NCBI GenBank assembly: GCA_021770655.1
Contig: JAETQO010000005.1
Location: 1-64,000 of the forward strand
Direction of reading: 5' to 3'
DNA from: Ruminococcus sp.
Lineage (GTDB): Bacteria; Bacillota; Clostridia; Oscillospirales; Ruminococcaceae
Length of the DNA stretch: 64,000 nucleotides
The notes below the pieces were generated by a model, which was given only the letters and a program-made list of their open reading frames with translations, was not told where the DNA came from and did not search any database. Position numbers and translations under genes: made by a program. Each line of letters opens with the position of its first letter. The stretch's first letter is position 1. Shown here piece after piece: positions 1-8,486 of the stretch.

Positions 1-233
1 AATTTTTTATTTTCATATTCCCTTGATAAGTATTTTCTGTTTTGAACACGCCAACCTATTGTTCCGTCAAAGTTTACCGAATAGACGTTATCATCTTCAT
101 TTTTTATGCAACTATCAAGTAAAATCAATATTTGAGATTTTAAAATTAAAACTTGTTCAATTTTGTACGGAAAAGTTACTTTATTAGAATTAATGTAAAG
201 AGTTTTATCATTCGTTTCAACTATCGGTAACAT
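1..233 (-). CDS. Partial small hypothetical protein, 3' end beyond window
   Basis: An open frame starts at an ATG preceded by a good AAAGGAG ribosome site and runs off the left edge, giving about 77 residues beginning MLPIVETNDKTLYI. No family is recognised. It lies just downstream of a broken coding tail and an IS3 remnant, a setting typical of small immunity-like genes behind toxin fragments, but that is inference from context only. Confidence 0.55.
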   Translation of the reverse strand, partial: MLPIVETNDKTLYINSNKVTFPYKIEQVLILKSQILILLDSCIKNEDDNVYSVNFDGTIGWRVQNRKYLSREYENKK

Positions 234-273
234 AAAATCTTCTCCTTTTATAAAGATCTGAATTACAAATTGA

Positions 274-346
274 TTACCAAGATCTTAAACTTTGAATTCG
301 TTTAACAAAAGTTCCGTCGTCAGGTGAAAACACAAATCTATCTGGA
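274..346 (-). pseudogene. C-terminal coding fragment cut by IS3 remnant
   Basis: A short in-frame stretch ending LRSW-stop (including PDRFVFSPDDGTF) precedes the left-edge gene. It has no start of its own and merges upstream with the end of an IS3-like element, so it looks like the tail of a larger gene whose body was replaced by the insertion. The family is not recognised. Confidence 0.35.
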
Positions 347-707
347 ATTGTCAAGAAAAGTGCAGTCAGGAAATACCCAAAATCTGAAATAGGCAGATAT
401 CAGGCAGCGTGATGAGAAATCTCTCTGGAAGATCTGAGTGCCACAGGTGGGAGTCCTCCTAGGTTGAAGCTGTTAACTCTCTGAGTATTGTAATAACCGA
501 AGAGATGTATCTGAAGATGACAGTTTTAACTTCATCACGCTTCATTTTGTATGTTGGCATCTGATACAGCTTCTCCTTTTTCAATGTAGCGAAAAAGCTC
601 TCCATACGGGCATTATCATAGCAATGAGCCGTTCCGCTGAGGCTTTGGACAAGCCCTGCCGAGACAAGAGAACGACGTAAGGCATTGTTAAGAGGCGTGT
701 CGGGTTC
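347..707 (-). mobile_element. Remnant of an IS3-family transposase (OrfB C-terminus)
   Basis: The reverse strand encodes the C-terminal part of an rve-type integrase: CYDNARMESFFATLKKEK, then FGYYNTQRVNSFNLGGLPP, which is the classic IS3 OrfB ending. The two parts are in different frames, so there is a frameshift near position 500, and the N-terminal two thirds are missing. The frame ends at a TGA at 400-402. The outer boundary near 347 begins TGTCAAG, as expected of an IS3-type end. It cannot be active. Confidence 0.8.
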
Positions 708-853
708 TGTTATTTATATTATTTGCGATTTTTTCTAAAATGTCTATAGAAAATATAGTTAAATAAATCTTAAAAATAATATGTAAATTGATCAAATGTT
801 ATAAAAATGATAGTCATATATACTTTTTATTTTAGAGCTTTATAAACGCTATG

Positions 854-1597
854 TCATTGTTCTCTTTTAGGTATCTTTTTTATAACATAAACCATATAAA
901 CGCTCATTATCAGTATTCTCACGGCAACCAATATAATAGAAGCCGTCTGTTCATTGCCCACAGCTCCTATTAGATTTTTCATAGAGATAAATCCTGTCAG
1001 GCAGTTATTCAGTGAATGGAAAGCAATACATGAAAGCAGACTACCTGTTCTGTAAAAAATAAATACAAGTGTAAATCCAACGCACACTGCATAAATTACC
1101 TGCAAAATATTGTCAAATATATTGTCACCGTTAAGCATATTTACGATATGACCGATACCAAATGTAATTGCAGTAATAACGACAGCTCGCTTGATATTTC
1201 TCCTGCATATACCTTTAAACAGAAATCCCCTGAATATCACTTCCTCAAGAAAACCTACAAACAGCATACTTACAGTACGGCAGACAAGTACAGCAGTCGA
1301 ATACTGCGCTTTAGCGCCAAATATTATCGGAAACGCAGCGACTGCAAAAAGCGGTATGTAAAACCACATTTTTGCCGCTGAAACATCTGAGCCGCAAAGT
1401 CCCAGATATTTCATCATATCATTTTTCTCTATAAAGACGAGCAGCACGACGCTCATAACGATATGAAACAGCATTTCGGCGATATATTCTATACCGACAC
1501 TTTCAGAGATCCCCTGCATGACGCTCGACCCTACCACATAGACAACTATCAGCAGTACGGCGAAAGTGACCTCGTTTTTATCAAACAGCTTTTTCAT
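854..1597 (-). CDS. CPBP family intramembrane glutamic endopeptidase
   Basis: A 247-residue polytopic membrane protein with the three CPBP (Abi/CAAX protease-like) motifs: EEVIFRGFLF (EExxxR) near residues 117-126, FGIGH near 146-150, and AFHSLNN near 192-198. Family members cleave membrane substrates or act in bacteriocin self-immunity and regulation. The start codon overlaps the stop of the upstream TetR-family gene by 4 bp (ATGA), so the two are translationally coupled and presumably co-regulated. The substrate is unknown. Confidence 0.85.
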   Translation of the reverse strand: MKKLFDKNEVTFAVLLIVVYVVGSSVMQGISESVGIEYIAEMLFHIVMSVVLLVFIEKNDMMKYLGLCGSDVSAAKMWFYIPLFAVAAFPIIFGAKAQYSTAVLVCRTVSMLFVGFLEEVIFRGFLFKGICRRNIKRAVVITAITFGIGHIVNMLNGDNIFDNILQVIYAVCVGFTLVFIFYRTGSLLSCIAFHSLNNCLTGFISMKNLIGAVGNEQTASIILVAVRILIMSVYMVYVIKKIPKREQ

Positions 1598-2169
1598 TTT
1601 TCTTCTCCTCCCGTCATATAGCCAACTATGTCCATAAAAGAATTTTTCAGCAATTTAGTGCAATGTTCTTCGTCAAATTCCATAGAATTATTTGCCAGAA
1701 GGCTCGCATAGCCGTGAACGCAGATAAACAGCGTTTCAAATACGGTTCTTGCCTGAGCAAGTGTCAGACCCGTTTGCTGAGCAAGCGGCTTGATCAAAAG
1801 CATCAAATCTCCACCCTCCAGAAGTTCTTTAAAACCAAGATTCCGGAATTTGTCCGACTGAAAAAGAAAGCGAAACAGGAATTTTTCCTCGAAAGCAAAC
1901 CTGATATAATTCAATCCGATAGAAAGCATAGGGTTCACACCGCTCTCATCAGGGCGCATGATATATTCTGTATGGAAGACGTCTGCGGCGAAATAAATAT
2001 CGTTCTTTAGCTCATCAACGGTCTTGTAGTGATACATGACCGGCTGTGTGGAACATTCAAGCTCGGCGGCTATACTGCGTACATTCAGGTTATGCTCTCC
2101 CTCCCGACGCAGTATGTCTAATCCTGCGTTTACAACCATTTCTTTCGTTATTTTCGCTTTTGGCGGCAT
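1594..2169 (-). CDS. TetR/AcrR family transcriptional regulator
   Basis: 191 residues. The N-terminal helix-turn-helix is visible (MPPKAKITKEMVV, then NVRSIAAELECSTQPVMYHY) and is followed by a variable ligand-binding domain. I chose the ATG at 2169 because GAGGTG lies 6 bp upstream; a GTG three codons earlier is less well spaced. It is the first gene of a two-gene unit with a CPBP protease, behind a promoter overlapped by paired palindromes that are probably its own operator. Confidence 0.85.
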   Translation of the reverse strand: MPPKAKITKEMVVNAGLDILRREGEHNLNVRSIAAELECSTQPVMYHYKTVDELKNDIYFAADVFHTEYIMRPDESGVNPMLSIGLNYIRFAFEEKFLFRFLFQSDKFRNLGFKELLEGGDLMLLIKPLAQQTGLTLAQARTVFETLFICVHGYASLLANNSMEFDEEHCTKLLKNSFMDIVGYMTGGEEK

Positions 2170-2193
2170 TGTCTTCACCTCGTTTTATTACAG

Positions 2194-2240
2194 ATGTTAT
2201 ATAACATATGTATTATAACATGCAACATAATATTTGTCAA
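2194..2240 (-). promoter_or_regulatory. Promoter with two abutting palindromes (TetR autoregulation)
   Basis: On the reverse strand TTGACA (2235-2240) and TATAAT (2212-2217) are separated by exactly 17 bp. A perfect 14-bp palindrome, ATGTTATATAACAT (2194-2207), is directly followed by a near copy, ATGTATTATAACAT (2208-2221), which covers the -10 box. Tandem dyads over the core promoter just upstream of a TetR gene are the expected arrangement for autorepression. Confidence 0.75.
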
Positions 2241-2603
2241 GCCTTTATTGCTCATATTACACGGTTATTATATGAGTTATTAAATTATGAACAAAGCAAT
2301 GATGATCTTGAAAAATGTGTTGATCTTGGCAAGACACTGGCAGAAAAATATATATTTTTGATATATAGTTACCCATTGCTAACTCAATGATTTGTGCAAT
2401 TATACAAAATTCAAACAACACCCCATCGAAGTGAGACGTTAGATGTTGTTGGTATAAAAGATGAAGACATAAAAGGATCATTTCAATCTCTCTGTGGTTG
2501 TATTTTCCTTTATGCTTTCATTTATTCGTTCATTGGAAATGAAACGGCTGTATTTCCACAAGGCTATAAAATCAAGATATGCTAAATAAATCTTGCAAAA
2601 CAG
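2241..2603. other. Intergenic stretch without a supported gene
   Basis: About 360 bp of AT-rich sequence with short open frames on both strands, none with a convincing ribosome site or recognisable domain. It may be decayed coding DNA, but I could not assign a family. Confidence 0.5.
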
Positions 2604-2632
2604 TTGATTTTATCACCGGGATATGATAAAAT
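2604..2632 (+). promoter_or_regulatory. Sigma-A promoter for small peptide gene and ung
   Basis: TTGATT (2604-2609) and TAAAAT (2627-2632) with 17-bp spacing, followed by the AAAGGA ribosome site of the next open frame. Confidence 0.6.
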
Positions 2633-2651
2633 GTATTTAAGAAAGGATTTG

Positions 2652-2765
2652 ATGGTTATGTATGATAATAAAAAGAAACCTTTGATTATGAGAATAATTG
2701 TCCTTGCGCTGGTTGCAGCCCTAGTGCTTGGACTTGTAGTCGGAACCGTCCTTTATGCGGTATAA
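2652..2765 (+). CDS. Small single-pass membrane protein (37 aa)
   Basis: A short gene below usual ORF cut-offs. It encodes a charged N-terminus (YDNKKKPLIMR) followed by one hydrophobic helix rich in Val, Leu and Ala. AAAGGA lies upstream; the ATG at 2652 or the one at 2658 may be used. Its stop overlaps the ung start in TAATG, which argues for genuine co-translation. Function unknown. Confidence 0.6.
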   Translation: MVMYDNKKKPLIMRIIVLALVAALVLGLVVGTVLYAV

Positions 2766-3439
2766 TGGTTCATATAGGCAATAGCTGGGACGACATCCTG
2801 GCTGATGAGTTTAAAAAGGATTATTATTTAAAGCTGCGGGAATTTTTGAAATATGAATATGCTCATTACACGGTTTATCCTAATATGTATGACATTTTTA
2901 ATTCTCTTAAATATACTCCTTATGAAAACGTTAAGGCCGTTATAATCGGACAGGATCCATATCACGGTGCCGGACAGGCTCATGGATTGTGTTTTTCTGT
3001 AAAGGTTGGCGTTAAACCGCCTCCGTCTCTGCAAAATATTTTCAAGGAGCTAAATGCTGATCTGGGTATCCCTTACCCAAATAACGGTGAACTTACAGAT
3101 TGGGCTAAGCAAGGCGTGCTTATGATGAACAGTGTTCTCACAGTTCGTGAAGGTATTGCTAATTCACATAAAGGTAAGGGCTGGGAGCAGCTTACAGACG
3201 CCGTTATAAGAATACTTAATGAAAGAAATGTACCTACTGCTTTTATCCTATGGGGTGGTAATGCGCGTGCGAAGGCTCCGCTTATCACAAATCATATTCA
3301 TGGAGTTTTTCAAGCAGCTCATCCTTCTCCCCTTTCTGCATATAATGGATTTTTCGGCTGCCGGCATTTTTCCAAGGTCAATGAGTTTCTTATGCGCAAC
3401 AATATAGCCCCGATTGACTGGAATATCAGCAATAAGTAA
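2765..3439 (+). CDS. ung: Uracil-DNA glycosylase (family 1)
   Basis: 224 residues, the usual length. Removes uracil from DNA in base-excision repair. The water-activating loop GQDPYHG, the uracil pocket and the HPSPLSAYNGFF DNA-intercalation loop are all present. The start overlaps the upstream small membrane peptide gene, and a strong terminator follows directly. Confidence 0.97.
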   Translation: MVHIGNSWDDILADEFKKDYYLKLREFLKYEYAHYTVYPNMYDIFNSLKYTPYENVKAVIIGQDPYHGAGQAHGLCFSVKVGVKPPPSLQNIFKELNADLGIPYPNNGELTDWAKQGVLMMNSVLTVREGIANSHKGKGWEQLTDAVIRILNERNVPTAFILWGGNARAKAPLITNHIHGVFQAAHPSPLSAYNGFFGCRHFSKVNEFLMRNNIAPIDWNISNK

Positions 3440-3441
3440 TA

Positions 3442-3475
3442 AAACGTCTCTGATCGATTTCAGAGACGTTTTGGT
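3442..3475 (+). terminator. Rho-independent terminator of ung
   Basis: Inverted repeat AACGTCTCTGA / TCAGAGACGTT around a six-base loop, followed by TTGGTTTT. Confidence 0.85.
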
Positions 3476-3490
3476 TTTCATTATTTTTAT

Positions 3491-3526
3491 AAACCCTACC
3501 ATTCTGAAATTAAAACAGTAGGGTTT
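3491..3526 (-). terminator. Terminator for the leftward rlmB operon
   Basis: AAACCCTAC and GTAGGGTTT are inverted with a longer loop, just past the stop of the 792-residue membrane protein gene and facing the ung terminator. Confidence 0.6.
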
Positions 3527-3545
3527 ATTTACTATTTACAATCAA

Positions 3546-5924
3546 TCAAAGCCGTTTAATGTGCTGGACAATAATAGCAGAAAATGCGACAATTAAATTA
3601 TACAGCAACACTAATGAAGGGGTGATCTGCGTAAACGAACCTGCAATCATCATTATAAGTGACAATACTGCGCCCAAGCAGGTTGCACCGTACATGATCG
3701 CTACTCCAAGATTAGCGGCGAATCTGAGCCTCTTGGCTCCGATTATGAGCATTGAAAACGACGGAAAATGCCCACTGCACAGCATTGAAGACGACTGCTT
3801 TGGCGTATATTCCGTAGCTGCTTCGTAATCCTTGTGATATCTGAAACTCAGAAGCTTTATGCTTTCCTCATCAATATCAAACAAATCAGAAAGAAACTTC
3901 TGTGACAAAAATCCGTCAACTGTTCTGATTATTGTTTTTATTCCTTCAAGTTCTAGTTCCTGAAGCCACCTGGTGACTGAAATGCTTGGCGTTACCTGAA
4001 TAACAAAAAGCGCAGTCACAATTCCGGAAATAGAAAGATATACAGCTACGTTATCCTTGGCATATTCCTTTTCCTTTGCCAACGACGGAAGTCCGTCAAT
4101 AGAGTGATTTTCCATGAGTTCTCTTGTTCCAAGAAGAACTCTTTTGTTTTCTATCCAGCCTGATAAACCTAGACCGTCTTCATAAATATAGCTTTCAACA
4201 GGATAAAGCATCTCAGTTTTGCCTCTGAGCATTTTGTAGAATGTAGGCTTGAGTATACTTCCCGCTTGACAGCTCAGGCTTGCGGCCATAAGGATACAAT
4301 CTTCAATTGATACGGCGGAAAGTAACTTCAGATTGGCAAGTTCAACGCTTCCGTTAGGAAAAAGCTGTTCAGCGTCCGCTAACATTGAATTTGTATCTGC
4401 AAATTCCGCTACTGATGAGTAACCGAGCATAACAGCAGAATACTGCAGATATTTCTTAGTTGCTCTTGCCATAGGAACATTTACAACAAGCATTACAGCA
4501 AACGAAGAACACATAGTTATTGTGCCGGATAACGCCGCCAGAGCGACAAACAAGCGCTCAATGAAATTTGATGCGCCTTTATCAAAGATAAAGGACAAAA
4601 GCGCTATAACGCCTCCTGCAATAAGAATAAACGGGCTTACCTTTTTTGAATATTCATCAGATATATCAGAGGTATAACTATTTTTAATAAAATCGTCAAC
4701 AAATTCAGTCTTTTTCATTGCAGCGATGCGAGGCTCTCCATTTACAGAACCTTTTGTAAAATTCTGCACTGCATCTTCGTCATCAACTGTTTTGATCGCA
4801 TAACGCTCAAAATCGCCGGCTACATACCTGAAATTTCTCTCTGTACGCTGAACGATCATAAGCTTTCCGACAGTATTGAATATTAGACCGACGATTGCGG
4901 CAGAAATATAAACGTGATATATGCCGTCTCTTATGGATTCCGGCTCAAACAGGTTTATAATTCCGGTAATGACCGTAACGAATATGCCTAAAGCAGCAAT
5001 AGTATCACTATCGGCCTTTCTTTTAAAGAGATTTTTCATGCCTGCCACGAGAACAGTATAACAAACAGCAATAGAGATAAGTCCTAAAATTGTATTTGTA
5101 AATAAGAAAGCTGCCGGAGTGATTGTTCTGTCGAAAGTTTTTATCAGAGGAAGCTCAAAATCGTTAGCTACCGTTATGAATGCGCTGAAAATACCGGCAA
5201 ACAGCAGTACGCACAATCTGAGTACCAGATTATTTTTAACCTGCAAAATATCGCGCAGTACCTTTGGCGCTTCTTCAAACTTCTGAAATTCCTTTTGGCC
5301 GGAGATCTTTCTTTCAGGTTGTTCCTCGTCGATATTTTGAGAATCGGCGTCATTGTCATTAGTTTTTAAAACGAAATTCTCTACCTTTTTCTTTCTATGC
5401 TGTGAAAGAATAGTAGATTTCTCTTCGTAAGTTGCATCATCAGGGATCAAGGCCTTATCAAATTCCTCCGTTTTAGGAATGATCTTCCCGGTCAATCCCA
5501 TATTTATGTCCTTGAGACTTGCTCTGTTGACCGGCGGCACGCTTTGCTTAGAAGAAACTGCTTTTCCTTTTTTATGCTTTATTAGATTGTTAATAAGAGC
5601 CGCATTTTCTGCATTGCGTTTTTTCTCACGGTTTTGTTCTGAAGCAAGCCCCTCGTCAAAATCGTTGCCTTGAACAGGTTTATACTCATAATTATCAGAA
5701 TCGTTTACGCCAATGTCAAAATCATCGTCGCTGTCTTCTGCCTTATCATCAGCCTCAGCAGTTTCAATATCATATCTTACGTCTGTTTCTTCAATTATCT
5801 CATCGATATCATCATCACTATTACTGTCGGAAAAGCTGAAATCTTTTATTGATTCGTTTTTCTTATTTTGTTTACCATCGCCGTACTCTGATAAAATATC
5901 GTCTATAGAAAATTTATCAGCCAA
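3546..5924 (-). CDS. Probable pseudo-P-type ATPase (P1B-like topology, catalytic motifs lost)
   Basis: About 792 residues. I place the start at a TTG (MADKFSIDDIL), 5-7 bp after GGGAGTGA; a TTG five codons upstream is the alternative. The first ~220 residues are acidic, low-complexity and probably disordered. Eight predicted membrane helices then follow in a 4+2+2 pattern, as in P1B metal ATPases. After helix 6 (VVNVPMARATKK) comes FADTNSMLAD where DKTGTLT would be, then GLGLSGWIENKRVLLGTREL, which resembles the N-domain GxGVxG region, and IIRTVDGFLSQ in place of TGDN. The TGE actuator motif and GDGxND hinge are not visible. It follows rlmB closely. I infer a non-catalytic relative with a regulatory or structural role; the function is unknown. 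Confidence 0.6.
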   Translation of the reverse strand: MADKFSIDDILSEYGDGKQNKKNESIKDFSFSDSNSDDDIDEIIEETDVRYDIETAEADDKAEDSDDDFDIGVNDSDNYEYKPVQGNDFDEGLASEQNREKKRNAENAALINNLIKHKKGKAVSSKQSVPPVNRASLKDINMGLTGKIIPKTEEFDKALIPDDATYEEKSTILSQHRKKKVENFVLKTNDNDADSQNIDEEQPERKISGQKEFQKFEEAPKVLRDILQVKNNLVLRLCVLLFAGIFSAFITVANDFELPLIKTFDRTITPAAFLFTNTILGLISIAVCYTVLVAGMKNLFKRKADSDTIAALGIFVTVITGIINLFEPESIRDGIYHVYISAAIVGLIFNTVGKLMIVQRTERNFRYVAGDFERYAIKTVDDEDAVQNFTKGSVNGEPRIAAMKKTEFVDDFIKNSYTSDISDEYSKKVSPFILIAGGVIALLSFIFDKGASNFIERLFVALAALSGTITMCSSFAVMLVVNVPMARATKKYLQYSAVMLGYSSVAEFADTNSMLADAEQLFPNGSVELANLKLLSAVSIEDCILMAASLSCQAGSILKPTFYKMLRGKTEMLYPVESYIYEDGLGLSGWIENKRVLLGTRELMENHSIDGLPSLAKEKEYAKDNVAVYLSISGIVTALFVIQVTPSISVTRWLQELELEGIKTIIRTVDGFLSQKFLSDLFDIDEESIKLLSFRYHKDYEAATEYTPKQSSSMLCSGHFPSFSMLIIGAKRLRFAANLGVAIMYGATCLGAVLSLIMMIAGSFTQITPSLVLLYNLIVAFSAIIVQHIKRL

Positions 5925-5943
5925 ATTTATCACTCCCAACCGG

Positions 5944-6723
5944 CTATTTCTTAATTGTTCTCTGCCTTACAGCCTCATACATAAAAATACCTGCGGCTAC
6001 AGAAGCGTTCAGAGAATTAACCTTTCCCGCCATTGGCAGGCTGAGCAAAAAGTCACATTTATCTTTAATAAGACGCCCCATGCCAAAACCTTCTGAGCCA
6101 ATAACCAGCGCCATAGGACCGCATAGATTTACTTCGTTATAGCTCTTTCCTGCTCCGTCGGTACCGTATATCCATATACCGTTTTCTTTTAGCATATCAA
6201 TAACCGCGGCGAGATTTGAAACTCTGGCAACCGGCATCCAGCTTGCGGCGCCGGCAGAGGTCTTGAATACAGTTGAATTCAAAGATGCGCTTCTCCTTTT
6301 AGGGATTATGATCCCATGAGCGCCTGCAGCTTCCGCCGTTCTTATGATTGCCCCTAAATTATGAGGATCTTCTATTTCGTCGCATATTATGATGAACGGA
6401 TCTTCATTCTTACGGCGAGCGGCTTCAAGAATTTCCTCCGGTTCAACATATTCAGCACATGCACCCATAGCAATTACGCCCTGGTGAGACGCTCCCCTAC
6501 TCATATTATCCAGCTTATTTTCATTAACCCTTTTTACAAGTATACCCTTCTCCTTAGCAAGTTTACATATAAGCGTAATTGAGCCTTTCGCCTCAGGATT
6601 TATAAATATAGTGTCGATCAGCTTATCAGCTTTAAGAGCTTCAATAACCGGGTTTCGTCCGATAATAAGCTGAAGCTCGTTATTATCATTACTGTTAATT
6701 TTATGCTTTTCTTTATTATCCAT
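5944..6723 (-). CDS. rlmB: 23S rRNA (guanosine-2'-O)-methyltransferase RlmB (TrmH/SpoU family)
   Basis: 259 residues from the ATG after AAAAGGA. An N-terminal substrate-binding part (IIGRNPVIEAL) is followed by the SpoU knotted SAM domain: DPHNLGAIIRTAEA (motif 1), VIGSEGFGMGRL (motif 2) and SLPMAGKVNSLNASVA (motif 3). It methylates a ribose in 23S rRNA domain V. Homologous bacterial clusters often pair rlmB with cysS or mrnC; here it is followed 19 bp downstream by the pseudo-P-type ATPase gene. Confidence 0.92.
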   Translation of the reverse strand: MDNKEKHKINSNDNNELQLIIGRNPVIEALKADKLIDTIFINPEAKGSITLICKLAKEKGILVKRVNENKLDNMSRGASHQGVIAMGACAEYVEPEEILEAARRKNEDPFIIICDEIEDPHNLGAIIRTAEAAGAHGIIIPKRRSASLNSTVFKTSAGAASWMPVARVSNLAAVIDMLKENGIWIYGTDGAGKSYNEVNLCGPMALVIGSEGFGMGRLIKDKCDFLLSLPMAGKVNSLNASVAAGIFMYEAVRQRTIKK

Positions 6724-6770
6724 AGAATTTTCCTTTTCAAAAAATATACCAAAATAAATTATATCACAAA

Positions 6771-6806
6771 AAAACTCAAATGCCAATAGCAAATGAGTTT
6801 TTTTTC
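6771..6806 (-). terminator. Terminator between the 86-aa gene and rlmB
   Basis: An A-tract plus ACTCA pairs with TGAGT plus a T-tract across a short loop, giving a U-tailed hairpin in either direction. Confidence 0.6.
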
Positions 6807-6853
6807 AGACTTTCGACAATTTACACAAATTTTATCAATTATATTTATCATAA

Positions 6854-7114
6854 TCACATACACAATGCAATCACAGCCGCCACAAAAACCGCAAAACAAA
6901 TCGCCAAAGCAATTATCTGAAATCTAATGCTTTTTTTACACTCCCTTTCGCTGTATGAACGAACGATATTTTCGGAATATTTCAAAGCCTGATCTTTCAA
7001 AATTTCGCCGGAAATATTATATTTTTCTGAGTTAACAAATAATAGAATCTTATCAAAATATTCATTATTTGTACATTTTATTTCGATGATTTGTTTATTG
7101 ATACCTTTGATCAT
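6854..7114 (-). CDS. Small hypothetical protein with C-terminal membrane anchor
   Basis: 86 residues with an AAGGAG ribosome site. A soluble N-terminal part (~62 residues) is followed by a positive stretch (ECKKSIRFQ) and one hydrophobic helix at the extreme C-terminus, so it looks tail-anchored. The family is not recognised. It is monocistronic, with a terminator downstream. Confidence 0.6.
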   Translation of the reverse strand: MIKGINKQIIEIKCTNNEYFDKILLFVNSEKYNISGEILKDQALKYSENIVRSYSERECKKSIRFQIIALAICFAVFVAAVIALCM

Positions 7115-7206
7115 TTTTCGATTTCTCCTTGATTTACCAGTTAGTTGATTATATTACTGATTATTGGCTAAAACCAAGAAGGTATTCAACATTTCAACCG
7201 AAAACA

Positions 7207-7326
7207 GTTGAAAACAATAACTTTCCATCAGCTCATATACTATATTCTGTTGAAAAGTCTGTTGAAAACGTTGAAAACTACTGATTTTTTCGCACTTTAC
7301 AAAGTGTTGAAAACTGTTTTTTCAAC
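7207..7326. repeat. Cluster of GTTGAAAAC iterons in an AT-rich intergenic region
   Basis: Within about 120 bp there are five direct copies of GTTGAAAA(C/G), at 7207, 7249, 7261, 7270 and 7306, two of them abutting, and one inverted copy ending at 7326. They sit in a 520-bp gene-free interval (7115-7635) between two leftward genes. The rest of the interval is AT-rich with no convincing gene. The repeats look like sites for a DNA-binding protein; which one is unknown. Confidence 0.6.
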
Positions 7327-7635
7327 TAAAAAATGCTGAAATCAATGGAAATTTACAAGATAATTACAATAAATTCAGTGACAAATGTTACAGAATGATT
7401 AACTCAGGAAATTGTTCTGTAATAAAGATTATGAAAGCCCAAAGTATCGGCTTTGACAGTTATTTTTAATTTGTTTGTGATAAAATTTACAAATAAATCC
7501 CTTCAGTACAAAAAATATCACACTAATCATTTTTGACGGAATAATTTGGACAGCCGAATTTTAGAGTACAATTAAATGTACTTTTATGCATTGACGAGTG
7601 AAAAAACTAAATTGTAATCTTTGTAACGAAATTTT

Positions 7636-8319
7636 CTATCTGGTAGTCAAAAATTTAATCGCTCTTTCGATTGAATCTTTTGAGTTTCCCCAATCTGCAT
7701 CTGCACCTGTATTTCTGTAATCATACATTTTGCAATAGTGAGAAATATCTTTTTCCAGTGTATCAAGGTATTTACCTGTAAGTTCTCCGCAAGCATCGAT
7801 AAACTGTTTCTGATATTTCTTGTCCATATGCTCTCCACTCATAGAAACTAACAGGTCATAATGAGGCAGACAGAGCATTTCCTGTTCTGCAAAAAGTTCC
7901 CGGAAATCACGCTGTTGAACATACATTTCAAAAAGCGTTACAAGAATGCGCGACATACCCCAGTCTATTTTACTGCATACAAAGCATTCGTTATTAACTG
8001 CCGATACCTTTTTTTGCTTGGCAGTTTTGCTTTCAAACATTTTCTTTCTTGTGAAAATATGCTTTTGCATATCTTGTAAATGAGATTGAAGCATAAGCGC
8101 TAAAGAAAGTCTGTTTTTACAGGATCGCATCTGTTCAAAATGAGTCTTGCAAAAACCCAGCTTATTGGTTTCCATTCGCACGTCCGGCTCCATCATAGCC
8201 GCACCCATTATGTACTCTACGGTTCTCTGTTCCAGCGTATCCCGCAGCCTGCAAATCGGACAGCCGCATTTAGGCTCAAATATATCGGTAACGGGAATTG
8301 TTAAAATGCTTTCTCTCAT
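7636..8319 (-). CDS. Cysteine-rich conserved protein, probably DUF6062 family
   Basis: 227 residues. The N-terminus carries a CGCPIC motif after EP, then GFCKTHFEQM and later ECFVCSKI and CLPHYDLL, so four Cys/His clusters are spaced as a likely metal-binding scaffold. This pattern is what I know from DUF6062 proteins of clostridia, whose role is unknown. The start is supported by AAAGGA 7 bp upstream. No obvious operon partner. Confidence 0.6.
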   Translation of the reverse strand: MRESILTIPVTDIFEPKCGCPICRLRDTLEQRTVEYIMGAAMMEPDVRMETNKLGFCKTHFEQMRSCKNRLSLALMLQSHLQDMQKHIFTRKKMFESKTAKQKKVSAVNNECFVCSKIDWGMSRILVTLFEMYVQQRDFRELFAEQEMLCLPHYDLLVSMSGEHMDKKYQKQFIDACGELTGKYLDTLEKDISHYCKMYDYRNTGADADWGNSKDSIERAIKFLTTR

Positions 8320-8361
8320 AGATAAAATCCTTTCATAATAAATAGAATCATAAAAATTGTG

Positions 8362-8390
8362 TTGAAAATTTCATTTATATATAGTATAAT
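8362..8390 (+). promoter_or_regulatory. Sigma-A promoter of the OGG-like glycosylase gene
   Basis: TTGAAA (8362-8367) and TATAAT (8385-8390) with a 17-bp spacer, about 100 bp upstream of the start codon. Confidence 0.65.
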
Positions 8391-8486
8391 GGTTTTAAAC
8401 AAATTTTTCAATAGGGAGAGTACAATTTTTTTCGATAATTAATTGCCAAAAAAGCTATGAACCTATGAAAGGAGCTTTAGAAGAAT

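Noticed and set aside
2394-2585. Possible transposase fragment in the gap before ung
   Set aside because: The frame has no recognisable transposase motif on either strand; I could not support it.
7207-7326. Chromosomal origin (oriC)
   Set aside because: No DnaA boxes and no dnaA/dnaN nearby; the repeat unit differs from the DnaA consensus.
7207-7326. CRISPR array
   Set aside because: The repeats are 9 bp, irregularly spaced, without spacers or cas genes.
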